This document shows, one piece after another, positions 1 through 8,713 of a stretch of 64,000 bases of DNA. The notes beneath the pieces were generated by a model. That model was not told where the DNA came from. It did not search any database and saw only the letters and a program-made list of their open reading frames with translations. The translations under genes and the position numbers were made by a program. The DNA is taken from assembly GCF_018614055.1 (NCBI RefSeq), contig NZ_JAGGPB010000014.1, positions 1 to 64,000 on the forward strand. The letters are read 5' to 3'. Origin of the DNA: Streptomyces sp. ISL-98. GTDB lineage: Bacteria; Actinomycetota; Actinomycetes; Streptomycetales; Streptomycetaceae. How positions within the stretch are numbered: position 1 is the stretch's first letter; each line of letters begins with the position of its first letter.

Positions 1-1469
1 CCCCGCACGGACCCCCCCGGCAAGCCCCCCGTAACCCCCCGCCAAGCCTCCCGCACCCCCTCCGCCACATCCTGCGCACCGATCGGCCCGCCCCCCGAAG
101 CGCCCCGCCCAGCCAGCCCATGCAGATACGCCGCCACCGACCCCGCGTCCACTGCCCCCAGCCCCGCCGCCAGCAACGCCCCCGCCAGCCCCGACAGCAC
201 GTCGCCACTCCCCGCCGTCGCCAGCCAAGGCGTCCCCGTCGGATTCACCCGCACCGGACGCCCCGCCGACGCCGGCGCCACCAGCGTCGTAGACCCCTTC
301 AGCAGCACAGCCGCCCCGTACAGCGCCGCCAGCTCCCGCACCGCCACCAGCCGCCCCGCCTCCACCTCCTCGCGCCCCACCCCCAGCAGCGCCGCAGCCT
401 CCCCCGCATGCGGCGTCAGCAGCGTCGGCGCGCTGCGCGCCCGCACCAGCGCCGGGTCCAGCGGCCGGAGCGCGTCCGCGTCCACCAGCACCGGAACGTC
501 GGACGCCAGCACGTCCCCCAGTGCCTCTTCCGCACCGTCCCCCAGCCCGGGCCCGACGACCCACGCCTGAACCCGCCCGGCCTTGGAAGGCGGCCACGCG
601 TGCACCAACGCCTCCGGGAATCGCGCGATGACCGCATCCGCAGTGGCCCCCGGCCCGACGTACCGCACGGCCCCCGCCCCACCCCGCAGCGCCCCCGCCA
701 CCGCGAGCACCGCCGCCCCGGGATACCGCATCGACCCCGCCACGACCCCGACGACACCGCGCCGGTACTTGTCGCTCTCCGCAACCGGCGCCGGCAGCAG
801 CGCCGCCACGTCCGCGTGCTGCAACGCCTCCAGATCAGCCTCCACCGGCAGGTCGAGCCCAAGGTCGACGAGCCGCACCACACCCGCGTACTCCCGCGCG
901 GGGTCGACCAGCAGCCCCGGCTTGTACGTCCCGAAGGTGACCGTCACATCGGCCCGCACGCACTCCCCCCGCACCTCCCCACTGTCCGCCTCGACCCCGC
1001 TGGGCAGATCCACAGCAACAACAACCGCCCCGGAGTCCCGCGCAGCCCGCACAGCCCGAGCCACCCGCACCGCTTCCCCCCGCAGCCCGCCCCGCCCGCC
1101 GATCCCGGTAATGCCGTCGACGACCAGATCGGCGCCCGCGACGGCGGCGTACGGATCCCCCGGCACCCGCCCCCCGGCAGCCCGCAGCGCCGCGAGCCCG
1201 CCCGCGTGGGCCCGGTCGGGGCTGAGCAGCACCGCCGCCACCCCCGCACCGCGCCGCGCGAGCCGCGCACCCGCGTACAGCGCGTCGCCCCCGTTGTCCC
1301 CGATCCCCACGAGCAGGACAACCCGGGAGCCGTACACCCGCCTCAGCAGCCCCGCGCACACCGAGGCAAGCCCGGCCGCAGCCCGCTGCATGAGCGCACC
1401 TTCGGGAAGCCGCGCCATGAGCTCGCGCTCGGCGTTCCGCACGGTCTCCACGCCGTAAGCACTACGCAT
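1..1469 (-). CDS. nnr: Bifunctional NAD(P)H-hydrate epimerase / ADP-dependent dehydratase (3' end outside window)
   Basis: Repairs hydrated NADH and NADPH: the N-terminal YjeF domain epimerises the hydrate and the C-terminal kinase-like domain dehydrates it using ADP. I translated the minus strand from ATG 1469 (MRSAYGVETVRNAEREL). It shows the YjeF_N glycine motif (GIGDNGGDALYAG) and, near positions 250-190, the dehydratase signature NPTGTPWLATAGSGDVLSG. The frame runs open to base 1, so the C-terminus is cut off by the window edge. A GAAGGG ribosome binding site precedes the ATG, which lies 7 bp after the acpS stop. It is therefore probably the last visible member of a glmS-acpS-nnr operon. 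Several long plus-strand frames here are antisense shadows. The family assignment is secure. Confidence 0.93.
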   Translation of the reverse strand, partial: MRSAYGVETVRNAERELMARLPEGALMQRAAAGLASVCAGLLRRVYGSRVVLLVGIGDNGGDALYAGARLARRGAGVAAVLLSPDRAHAGGLAALRAAGGRVPGDPYAAVAGADLVVDGITGIGGRGGLRGEAVRVARAVRAARDSGAVVVAVDLPSGVEADSGEVRGECVRADVTVTFGTYKPGLLVDPAREYAGVVRLVDLGLDLPVEADLEALQHADVAALLPAPVAESDKYRRGVVGVVAGSMRYPGAAVLAVAGALRGGAGAVRYVGPGATADAVIARFPEALVHAWPPSKAGRVQAWVVGPGLGDGAEEALGDVLASDVPVLVDADALRPLDPALVRARSAPTLLTPHAGEAAALLGVGREEVEAGRLVAVRELAALYGAAVLLKGSTTLVAPASAGRPVRVNPTGTPWLATAGSGDVLSGLAGALLAAGLGAVDAGSVAAYLHGLAGRGASGGGPIGAQDVAEGVREAWRGVTGGLPGGSVR

Positions 1470-1476
1470 CAGAAAC

Positions 1477-1845
1477 TCACCCTTCGGCAATGACCACAGC
1501 GGAAGCGATCCCCGCGTCGTGACTGAGCGAGACATGCCACGACCGCACCCCGAGCGCCTCGGCCCGTGCCAGTACCGTCCCGCTCACCCGCAGCCGCGGC
1601 TGCCCGCTGTCCTCGACGTACACCTCCGCGTCCGTCCAGTGCAGCCCGGCCGGCGCACCCAGCGCCTTCGCCAGGGCTTCCTTCGCCGCGAACCGGGCGG
1701 CGAGCGAGGCGACCCCGCGCCGCTCCCCGCTCGGCAGGTTCAACTCGCTCGCCAGGAAGAGCCGCTCAGCCATCTGCGGCGTACGCTCCAGCGAAGCCTT
1801 GAACCGCTCGATCTCCGCAACGTCGATCCCCACCCCGATGATCAT
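1477..1845 (-). CDS. acpS: Holo-[acyl-carrier-protein] synthase
   Basis: Transfers 4'-phosphopantetheine from CoA to the serine of acyl carrier protein, activating fatty-acid (and possibly polyketide) synthesis in the cytoplasm. The 122-residue product is typical for AcpS. Magnesium-binding Asp8 lies in [12 protein letters not shown] and Glu56 in [13 protein letters not shown] chose ATG 1845 because homology starts there (MIIGVGID) and its ATGA overlaps the glmS stop, which implies translational coupling. Longer upstream frames would extend into glmS. The downstream neighbour nnr follows after 7 bp. Its grouping with glmS and, across a divergent promoter, coaA puts CoA use and cell-envelope precursor genes together. 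Confidence 0.96.
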   Translation of the reverse strand: MIIGVGIDVAEIERFKASLERTPQMAERLFLASELNLPSGERRGVASLAARFAAKEALAKALGAPAGLHWTDAEVYVEDSGQPRLRVSGTVLARAEALGVRSWHVSLSHDAGIASAVVIAEG

Positions 1846-3689
1846 TCGACGGTCACAGACTTCGCGAGATTCCGCGGCTGGTCGACCTCGTTGCCACGCG
1901 CCGTGGCCAGCTCGCACGCGAAGACCTGCAACGGCACGGTCGCGACCAGCGGCTGAAGCAGCGTGGGCGTGGCCGGAATCCGGATCAGGTGATCCGCGTA
2001 CGGAGCCACCGCCTCGTCGCCCTCCTCCGCGATCACGATCGTCCGGGCGCCCCGGGCCCGGATCTCCTGGATGTTGGACACGATCTTGCCATGCAGAACG
2101 GACCGCCCCCGGGGCGAAGGCACCACCACGACCACCGGCAGGTCTTGCTCGATCAGCGCGATCGGCCCGTGCTTGAGCTCACCCGCTGCGAAGCCCTCCG
2201 CGTGCATGTACGCGAGCTCCTTCAGCTTCAACGCCCCCTCCAGCGCCACGGGGTACCCCACATGCCGCCCCAGGAACAGCACGGTGTCCTTGTCCGCCAG
2301 CGACCGCGCCAGCGCCCGCACCGGCTCCATGGTCTCCAGGACGCGATCCACCGCCCCCGAAATCTTGGAGAGCTCCCGTACGACGTCCTGGACCTCGTCC
2401 CCCCACTTGGTCCCCCGTACCTGTCCCAGATACAGAGCGACCAGATAACAGGCGACCAACTGCGTCAAGAACGCCTTCGTGGAGGCGACAGCGACTTCCG
2501 GCCCGGCATGCGTATAAAGCACCGCATCCGATTCCCGGGGAATGGTCGACCCATTCGTATTGCACACGGCAAGAACCTTCGCGCCCTGCTCCCGCGCGTG
2601 CCGCACAGCCATCAGGGTGTCCATGGTCTCGCCGGACTGCGAGATCGCGATCACGAGCGTCTGCGCGTCGAGAATCGGATCCCGGTAGCGGAATTCACTC
2701 GCGAGTTCCGTCTCGCAGGGGATCCGCGTCCAGTGCTCGATGGCGTACTTCGCGATCATCCCCGCATGGAATGCGGTCCCGCAGGCCACCACCACGATCT
2801 TGTCGACCTCCCGCAGCACGGAGGCCGGAATCCGCACTTCGTCCAGGGTCAGCGACCCGCCCGAGTCGATCCGCCCCAGCAGCGTGTCGGCGACCGCCTT
2901 CGGCTGCTCGGCGATCTCCTTGAGCATGAAGTAGTCGTAGCCGCCCTTCTCGGCAGCGGACGCGTCCCAGTCCACGTGGTACTCCCGTACCGCCGCAGGC
3001 GCACCGTCGAAGCCGGTGACGGTCACGGACTCCCGCCGCAGCTCGACGACCTGGTCCTGGCCCAGCTCGATCGCGGACCGCGTATGGGCGATGAACGCGG
3101 CGACATCGGAGGCGAGGAAGGCCTCGCCGTCCCCCACGCCCACGACCAGCGGTGAGTTCCGTCGGGCGCCCACCACGACATCCGGCTCGTCCGCGTGTAC
3201 GGCGACCAGCGTGAACGCTCCTTCGAGCCGTCGGCACACCTGCCGCATCGCCTCCGCCAGGTCCACACACGACGAGAACGACTCGGCGAGCAGGTGGGCC
3301 ACGACCTCGGTGTCGGTCTCGGACGCCAGGTCGTGCCCCCGCTCGGCGAGCTCGGCCCGCAGCTCCGCGAAGTTCTCGATGATCCCGTTGTGTACGACCG
3401 CCACCCGCCCCGCGTTGTCCAGATGCGGATGCGCATTGGCATCGGTGGGCGCCCCGTGCGTGGCCCACCGGGTGTGCCCGATGCCCGTGGACCCGTCCGG
3501 CAGCGGCCGCCCCACCAGCTCCTTCTCCAGATTGACGAGCTTCCCGGCCTTCTTCGCCGCGGCCAGCCCACCGTCCGCGAGCACGGCAACACCTGACGAG
3601 TCGTAACCCCGGTATTCGAGCCGTTTCAGCCCCGCGAAGACAACATCAAGCGCCGGCTGCCCGCCGACGTAACCCACGATTCCGCACAT
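1842..3689 (-). CDS. glmS: Glutamine--fructose-6-phosphate aminotransferase (isomerizing)
   Basis: First committed step of amino-sugar synthesis: fructose 6-phosphate plus glutamine gives glucosamine 6-phosphate for peptidoglycan. The 615-residue product starts [10 protein letters not shown], so Cys2 becomes the N-terminal nucleophile of the glutaminase domain (about 1-240). Two SIS sugar-isomerase domains follow (about 290-430 and 460-600), and the protein ends in the family motif [16 protein letters not shown] 3689 has only a weak ribosome binding site. The promoter must lie in the 78 bp shared with divergent coaA. No glmS ribozyme-sized leader fits there. GlmM, which uses the product, is encoded about 2 kb away. 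Streptomycetes often carry a second glmS-like gene, so this may not be the only copy. Confidence 0.96.
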   Translation of the reverse strand: MCGIVGYVGGQPALDVVFAGLKRLEYRGYDSSGVAVLADGGLAAAKKAGKLVNLEKELVGRPLPDGSTGIGHTRWATHGAPTDANAHPHLDNAGRVAVVHNGIIENFAELRAELAERGHDLASETDTEVVAHLLAESFSSCVDLAEAMRQVCRRLEGAFTLVAVHADEPDVVVGARRNSPLVVGVGDGEAFLASDVAAFIAHTRSAIELGQDQVVELRRESVTVTGFDGAPAAVREYHVDWDASAAEKGGYDYFMLKEIAEQPKAVADTLLGRIDSGGSLTLDEVRIPASVLREVDKIVVVACGTAFHAGMIAKYAIEHWTRIPCETELASEFRYRDPILDAQTLVIAISQSGETMDTLMAVRHAREQGAKVLAVCNTNGSTIPRESDAVLYTHAGPEVAVASTKAFLTQLVACYLVALYLGQVRGTKWGDEVQDVVRELSKISGAVDRVLETMEPVRALARSLADKDTVLFLGRHVGYPVALEGALKLKELAYMHAEGFAAGELKHGPIALIEQDLPVVVVVPSPRGRSVLHGKIVSNIQEIRARGARTIVIAEEGDEAVAPYADHLIRIPATPTLLQPLVATVPLQVFACELATARGNEVDQPRNLAKSVTVE

Positions 3690-3767
3690 GTCGGCAGCCT
3701 ACGGCCGGGGCCCCCACGTGACCGAGCACACCACCCACGACCGGCCCGTACCACCGACAATGGCCCT

Positions 3768-4757
3768 GTGATCACTTCGCCGCCACGAAGCACCCAGCGC
3801 CGGACAGACGCTTCGCCCTACCTCGATCTCACCCGGGCGGAGTGGAGCGCGCTGCGCGAGAAGACCCCGCTGCCCCTCACGGCGGCGGAGCTCGACCGGC
3901 TCCGGGGCCTCGGCGACGTGATCGACCTGGACGAGGTACGGGACGTCTACCTCCCCCTCTCCCGCCTGCTCAATCTCTACGTGCAGGCGACCTCGGGCCT
4001 GCGCGGCGCCCTCAACACCTTCCTCGGCGACGCGGGCAACGGCCACGGCGCACAGCGCGGTACCCCCTTCGTCATAGGAGTGGCGGGCAGCGTCGCCGTA
4101 GGAAAGTCGACCGTCGCCCGCCTCCTGCGGGCGATGCTGGCCCGCTGGCCCGAGCACCCCCGCGTCGAGCTCGTCACCACCGACGGGTTCCTCTACCCCA
4201 TGGAGGAGCTCAAGCGGCGCGGCCTGCTGTCGCGCAAGGGCTTCCCCGAGTCGTACGACCGGCGGGCCCTGACCCGTTTCGTCGCCGACATCAAGGCGGG
4301 CAAGGACGAGGTCACCGCCCCCGTCTACTCCCACCTGATCTACGACATCGTGCCCGGCGAGCGCCTCACGGTCCGCCGCCCCGACATCCTGATCGTCGAG
4401 GGCCTGAACGTCCTGCAGCCCGCGCTCCCCGGCAAGGACGGCCGTACACGCGTCGGTCTCGCCGACTACTTCGACTTCAGTGTGTACGTCGACGCGCGCG
4501 CCGAGGACATCGAGACCTGGTACCTCAACCGCTTCCGCAAGCTGCGCGACACGGCGTTCCAGGACCCCTCCTCGTACTTCAGGAAGTACACCCAGGTCTC
4601 GGAGGAAGAGGCCATGGACTACGCCCGTACGATGTGGCGCACCATCAACAAGCCCAATCTGCTGGAGAACGTGGCCCCGACACGCGGGCGTGCCACGCTG
4701 GTGCTGCGCAAGGGCCCCGACCACAAGGTCCAGCGCCTGTCCCTCCGCAAGCTCTGA
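3768..4757 (+). CDS. coaA: Type I pantothenate kinase
   Basis: ATP-dependent phosphorylation of pantothenate, the first and usually feedback-controlled step of CoA synthesis. The 329-residue product has the P-loop GSVAVGKST at 107-115, the type I motif [12 protein letters not shown], and [11 protein letters not shown]. All of these are characteristic of prokaryotic PanK-I (P-loop kinase fold). GTG 3768 is the only start compatible with the homologous N-terminus ([16 protein letters not shown]). No good ribosome binding site precedes it, so a leaderless or very short leader is plausible. The gene is divergent from glmS and ends 11 bp before the DUF389 gene. CoA made here is the cofactor donor for AcpS, encoded on the other side of glmS. 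Confidence 0.95.
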   Translation: MITSPPRSTQRRTDASPYLDLTRAEWSALREKTPLPLTAAELDRLRGLGDVIDLDEVRDVYLPLSRLLNLYVQATSGLRGALNTFLGDAGNGHGAQRGTPFVIGVAGSVAVGKSTVARLLRAMLARWPEHPRVELVTTDGFLYPMEELKRRGLLSRKGFPESYDRRALTRFVADIKAGKDEVTAPVYSHLIYDIVPGERLTVRRPDILIVEGLNVLQPALPGKDGRTRVGLADYFDFSVYVDARAEDIETWYLNRFRKLRDTAFQDPSSYFRKYTQVSEEEAMDYARTMWRTINKPNLLENVAPTRGRATLVLRKGPDHKVQRLSLRKL

Positions 4758-4768
4758 GGAGTGCGTCC

Positions 4769-5713
4769 GTGCTTCATCTGCGACTGATCGTCCCTGCCGA
4801 CCGCACCGACGAGGTCGTACGCACGATGGAGAAGACGGTCGGCACGACGCACCTCGCCGTCGTCCCCGGCGCGGCCCGCAACCCGGCGGGCGATCTCGTC
4901 ATGTGCGACGTGGCGCGCGAGGCGGGCGACACGCTCATCAACAGCCTGCGCAAGCTCGGCATCCACGAAACCGGCTCGATCTCCGTGGAGAACATCGACC
5001 TGTCGCTGTCGCAGCGAGCCGACAAGGCCGAGGCGGAAGCGCCGGGCGAGGGTGCGGACGCGGTGCTGTGGGAGCACCTGGCGGACGCGACCCACGAGGA
5101 GTCGACGCTTTCCGTCACCTACCTGGCGTTCCTGTCGCTGGCGACGATGATCGCGGCCTGCGGTGTGGTGCTCGACAACGCGATCCTGATCGTGGGCGCG
5201 ATGGCGGTGGGCCCGGAGTTCGGCCCGCTGGCCGGCTTCTGCACGGCGCTGGTCCAGCGCGCTCCGCGACTGGCCTGGCGGTCGTTCCTCGCGCTGATCG
5301 CGGGCTTCGCGGCGGCGATGGTGGTGACGGTCGCGTTCAGCTTCTTCATGGACGCAACAGGCCTGTTCACGCAGGAAAAACTGGACGCCGACCGCCCCAA
5401 CACGGGTTTCGTCTACGCCCCGGACTGGTTCTCGTTCGTCGTGGCCGTACTGGCGGGCGCGGCCGGAATGCTCTCGCTGACCTCGGCCAAGTCCGGCGCT
5501 CTGGTCGGCGTGGCCATCTCGGTGACGACGGTCCCGGCCGCGGCGAATGCGGCGGTGGCGCTCAGCTACGGCGAGGTGGGCCAGACGTGGGGCTCGTCGA
5601 AGCAGCTCCTGCTGAACCTGCTCGGCATCGTCATCGCCGGCACGCTCACGCTGCTGGCCCAGAAGTACTTCTGGGCCAGGCAGCGCGAGCGCACCTCGCG
5701 CACGAACCCGTAA
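4769..5713 (+). CDS. DUF389 family integral membrane protein
   Basis: Protein of unknown function. The 314-residue product starts at GTG 4769 behind a GAGGAG ribosome binding site 8 nt upstream. The first 100 or so residues are soluble and ACT-like in pattern (MLHLRLIVPADRTDEVVRTM). After about residue 115 come roughly six membrane helices. The DUF389 hallmark GAMAVGPEFGPLAGF lies between the first two. The gene starts 11 bp after coaA and is probably co-transcribed with it. DUF389 proteins are widespread in Streptomyces and are described only as conserved membrane proteins. I infer no transport substrate. A long alternative frame beginning inside coaA is an artefact of GC-rich coding sequence. 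Confidence 0.88.
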   Translation: MLHLRLIVPADRTDEVVRTMEKTVGTTHLAVVPGAARNPAGDLVMCDVAREAGDTLINSLRKLGIHETGSISVENIDLSLSQRADKAEAEAPGEGADAVLWEHLADATHEESTLSVTYLAFLSLATMIAACGVVLDNAILIVGAMAVGPEFGPLAGFCTALVQRAPRLAWRSFLALIAGFAAAMVVTVAFSFFMDATGLFTQEKLDADRPNTGFVYAPDWFSFVVAVLAGAAGMLSLTSAKSGALVGVAISVTTVPAAANAAVALSYGEVGQTWGSSKQLLLNLLGIVIAGTLTLLAQKYFWARQRERTSRTNP

Positions 5714-5719
5714 CGCGTA

Positions 5720-7078
5720 CTACCCGAGAGCGGACTTCACGGCGTCGGCCAGCCGTCCGGCAACCGCCTTCGCCTGGTCGATGTCCGCGGCCTCGACCAT
5801 CACCCGGACGAGCGGCTCGGTGCCGGAGGGCCGGAGCAGCACCCGCCCGGTCGCGCCCAGTTCACGCTCGGCGTCGGCGACCGCGACGGCCAGCTCGGCG
5901 GAGGTGGTGACGCGGGACTTGTCGACGTCGGGCACGTTGATGAGGATCTGCGGCAGCCGTTTCATGACCCCCGCGAGGTCCGCGAGCGTACGCCCGGTGG
6001 CGGCCACCCGCGCGGCCAGCATCAGCCCGGTCAGGGTCCCGTCGCCGGTCGTGGCGTGGTCCAGCACGATCACGTGCCCGGACTGCTCGCCACCGAGCGC
6101 GTACCCCTCGGCCTTCATCGACTCCAGTACGTACCGGTCGCCGACGGCGGTCTGTACGAGCTCGATGCCCTCGCGCTCCATCGCCAGCTTGAAGCCGAGG
6201 TTCGACATGACGGTGCCGACGACAGTGTTCTTGCGCAGCTGGCCGGCTTCGCGCATGGCCAGTGCGAGAACGGCAAGGATCTGGTCCCCGTCGACCTCAC
6301 GCCCTTCGGCGTCGACAGCGAGGCACCGGTCGGCATCGCCGTCATGCGCGATGCCCAGATCGGCGCCGTGCTCGACGACGGCGGCCTGGAGCAGCTCCAG
6401 GTGCGTGGAGCCGCACCCGTCGTTGATGTTCAGCCCGTCGGGTTCGGCGCCGATGGTGACGATCTCGGCGCCGGCCCGGGTGAAGGCCTCGGGCGAGACG
6501 CGGGATGCGGCGCCGTGCGCCTCGTCGAGAACGACTTTCACCCCGTCGAGCCGGTTGGGCAGCACACCGATCAAGTGCGCGATGTACTGATCGAAGCCCT
6601 CGTTGTACTCGCTGACGCGCCCCACACCGGCGCCGGTCGGCCGCGCCCACGGCTCACCGGTGCTGTGCTGCTCGTACACCGCCTCGATGCGGATCTCCAG
6701 CTCGTCGGCGAGCTTGTGCCCACCGCGCGCGAAGAACTTGACACCGTTGTCCGGCATCGCGTTGTGGCTCGCCGAGAGCATCACGCCGAGGTCGGCGCCG
6801 AGCGCACCGGTCAGGTACGCGACCGCGGGGGTGGGCAGCACGCCCACCTTCAGCACATCCACGCCCGCGCTTGCGAGACCCGCCACGACGGCGGCCTCCA
6901 GAAACTCTCCCGACGCACGCGGGTCTCGCCCGACCACGGCGGTCGGCCGATGCCCCTCAAAGGTCCCCGCTTCGGCGAGCACATGCGCCGCCGCGACCGA
7001 GAGGCCGAGCGCGAGCTCGGCCGTCAGGTCCGCGTTGGCGACACCGCGCACACCGTCAGTGCCGAAGAGTCGTCCCAC
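5720..7078 (-). CDS. glmM: Phosphoglucosamine mutase
   Basis: Interconverts glucosamine 6-phosphate and glucosamine 1-phosphate, the step after GlmS on the way to UDP-GlcNAc. The 452-residue product starts at GTG 7078 ([11 protein letters not shown]), 6-7 nt after a clear GGAGG. The open frame extends about 70 codons further upstream, but that part has no homology-like sequence. The phosphoserine loop [15 protein letters not shown] places the active serine at 104. The Mg-binding loop DGDADR is at 246-251, and the sugar-phosphate loop [15 protein letters not shown] lies near the C-terminus. It is convergent with DUF389 (6 bp apart) and follows rplM-rpsI on the same strand, separated by a terminator-like hairpin. 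Confidence 0.97.
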   Translation of the reverse strand: MGRLFGTDGVRGVANADLTAELALGLSVAAAHVLAEAGTFEGHRPTAVVGRDPRASGEFLEAAVVAGLASAGVDVLKVGVLPTPAVAYLTGALGADLGVMLSASHNAMPDNGVKFFARGGHKLADELEIRIEAVYEQHSTGEPWARPTGAGVGRVSEYNEGFDQYIAHLIGVLPNRLDGVKVVLDEAHGAASRVSPEAFTRAGAEIVTIGAEPDGLNINDGCGSTHLELLQAAVVEHGADLGIAHDGDADRCLAVDAEGREVDGDQILAVLALAMREAGQLRKNTVVGTVMSNLGFKLAMEREGIELVQTAVGDRYVLESMKAEGYALGGEQSGHVIVLDHATTGDGTLTGLMLAARVAATGRTLADLAGVMKRLPQILINVPDVDKSRVTTSAELAVAVADAERELGATGRVLLRPSGTEPLVRVMVEAADIDQAKAVAGRLADAVKSALG

Positions 7079-7157
7079 TGGTGTCCTCCGAAAATGCTCC
7101 GAAAATGCAAGCTCTTGATCGGCCTTACGCCGTTTATACGCCGGGCATGCCGATAAA

Positions 7158-7196
7158 CGAACGCCCCGGCAGCACAGAATGTGCCGCCGGGGCGAA
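7158..7196 (-). terminator. Hairpin after rpsI
   Basis: Inverted repeat with arms 7162-7175 and 7181-7194 (CGCCCCGGC core, one mismatch) and a 5-nt loop, 25 nt beyond the rpsI stop and 80 nt before glmM. It is the likely terminator of rplM-rpsI. No clear U-tract follows, as is common in Streptomyces. Confidence 0.6.
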
Positions 7197-7220
7197 CGTT
7201 GAAGCAGCCGAGCAGGCGGA

Positions 7221-7748
7221 TTAGCGCTTGCTGTACTGCGGTGCCTTACGGGCCTTCTTGAGACCGGCCTTCTTGCGCTCGACCGCACGGTCGTCGCGGC
7301 TCAGGAAGCCGGCCTTCTTCAGCGTGGCGCGGTTGTTGTCCACGTCCGCCTCGTTCAGCGCACGGGCAACGCCCAGACGCAGCGCACCGGCCTGGCCGGA
7401 AACGCCGCCACCGGCGATACGCGCGATGACGTCGTAGCGGCCGTCGAGCTCGAGCACCTTGAAGGGCTCGTTGACTTCCTGCTGGTGAACCTTGTTCGGG
7501 AAGTAGTCCTCGAGCGTACGCCCGTTGATCTTCCACTTGCCGGTGCCCGGAACGATCCGGACGCGGGCGATGGCGTTCTTGCGACGACCCAGGCCGGCAG
7601 CCGGCTGCGGGTCGCCGAAGCGGCCCGCGAGCGACTCGGAGGTGTACTCGCCCTCGACGGGCACCTCGGACTCGAAGGTCGTCACCGCGTCGAAGGTCTC
7701 TTCGACGTCGGTACCCTCGACGGGCGTCTCTACAGTGGTCTCGGCCAC
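7221..7748 (-). CDS. rpsI: 30S ribosomal protein S9
   Basis: Small-subunit head protein whose C-terminal tail reaches the P-site tRNA anticodon stem. The C-terminal half is canonical ([24 protein letters not shown] and the terminal [12 protein letters not shown]). The 175 residues include an acidic, Thr/Val-rich extension of about 45 residues at the N-terminus ([16 protein letters not shown]), which is common in actinobacterial S9. The start is GTG 7748 behind GAGGAG. It forms the usual rplM-rpsI pair (42 bp gap). Confidence 0.97.
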   Translation of the reverse strand: MAETTVETPVEGTDVEETFDAVTTFESEVPVEGEYTSESLAGRFGDPQPAAGLGRRKNAIARVRIVPGTGKWKINGRTLEDYFPNKVHQQEVNEPFKVLELDGRYDVIARIAGGGVSGQAGALRLGVARALNEADVDNNRATLKKAGFLSRDDRAVERKKAGLKKARKAPQYSKR

Positions 7749-7790
7749 GATGCTCCTCAGATTTCTTTACGTCTTAGGGGGTGGCCGGAA

Positions 7791-8234
7791 CTACTGCGCG
7801 ACCTGGGTGATCTCGTACGGCACCGGCTGCTGAGCAGCGTGCGGGTGCTCGGGACCTGCGTAGACCTTGAGCTTCGAGAGCACCTGACGGCCCAGGGTGT
7901 TCTTGGGGATCATGCCCCTGATGGCCTTCTCGATGGCCTTCTCGGGGTTCTTCGCGAGCAGCTCGTCGTAACGAACGGAACGCAGACCACCCGGGTAGCC
8001 GGAGTGGCGGTACGCCATCTTCTGGGTCTTCTTGTTGCCGGAGAGGTGAACCTTCTCGGCATTGACGATGATGACGAAGTCGCCCATGTCCATGTGCGGG
8101 GCGTAGATCGCCTTGTGCTTGCCCCGCAGGAGGGTGGCGGCAGTCGTCGCCAGACGGCCCAGGACGATGTCCTGCGCGTCAATGATGTGCCACTGGCGCG
8201 TGACATCGCCGGGCTTGGGGCTGTACGTACGCAC
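7791..8234 (-). CDS. rplM: 50S ribosomal protein L13
   Basis: Early-assembly large-subunit protein of 147 residues, close to the usual 142-147. Recognisable segments are [27 protein letters not shown], the [22 protein letters not shown] core, and [31 protein letters not shown] 8234 was chosen because the reading [15 protein letters not shown] matches the family N-terminus, with a GAAGG ribosome binding site upstream. It is the first gene of rplM-rpsI. Its promoter should lie in the 8240-8420 stretch, which includes an unusually AT-rich segment near 8395-8420. Confidence 0.97.
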   Translation of the reverse strand: MRTYSPKPGDVTRQWHIIDAQDIVLGRLATTAATLLRGKHKAIYAPHMDMGDFVIIVNAEKVHLSGNKKTQKMAYRHSGYPGGLRSVRYDELLAKNPEKAIEKAIRGMIPKNTLGRQVLSKLKVYAGPEHPHAAQQPVPYEITQVAQ

Positions 8235-8713
8235 GGTCGTAGCCTTCGCTTCTTCAGTGAGTGGGTCCTGACAAGGCCACCCGGACGATCAACCCAGCCC
8301 TGGCGGCATTCGGGGACGCAACCCGTCTGCCAGCCGCTGGTCATCGGCCCGGTGGACCGGCGTAAGGGCCCCTCGCGTGAGAACGACCAAGCCAATACGC
8401 ATAACAAACTGGAAGCTTACCGCCCTCCCCCACACGGGTCAAAACGGCGCCAGCCGCAAAGCCCCTCGCCGAGTCGGCATCCGGGACACAGCCCCACCTA
8501 CCGCGCCCGCTCCACCCTCCCCCAAGCTCTTAAGGAGCAGGGGGGGACCCCCACCTCGTCCCACACCGGCTCCCACGACACCCCTCTCCACGCCGCACTC
8601 GCACCGCTCGGCCCCCGGGGGCCTCCCGGGCTTCGCCCGGCTGCGCCGGACTCCGTCCGCCGACCCCGGCCACCCTCGCAGCCCCCACACCACCCGACCG
8701 ACACTCCCGCGCC
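8235..8713. other. Intergenic region with Streptomyces-type palindromic repeats
   Basis: These 479 bp between rplM and the ABC-F gene hold no convincing gene. The rplM-proximal part (8240-8420) is the expected promoter/leader, with an AT-rich patch at 8395-8420. The distal part carries hairpins: CCCCC-AA-GCTC (8519-8529) against GAGC-A-GGGGG (8535-8544), then GCCCCCGGGGGC (8611-8622), then CCGGGC/GCCCGG (8626-8640). The first resembles small palindromic intergenic repeats common in streptomycetes. The others could end ABC-F transcription. Confidence 0.6.

Noticed and set aside
120..1493. Arg/Pro-rich plus-strand frames over the nnr region
   Set aside because: Minus-strand translation gives a complete YjeF-type protein with correct motifs.
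3690..3767. Possible glmS ribozyme
   Set aside because: The glmS-coaA intergenic region is only 78 bp with no ribozyme-like structure; glmS ribozymes are not known in this group.
3842..4768. N-terminal extension of the DUF389 gene across coaA
   Set aside because: coaA in another frame has a P-loop and full family similarity; DUF389 similarity starts at GTG 4769.
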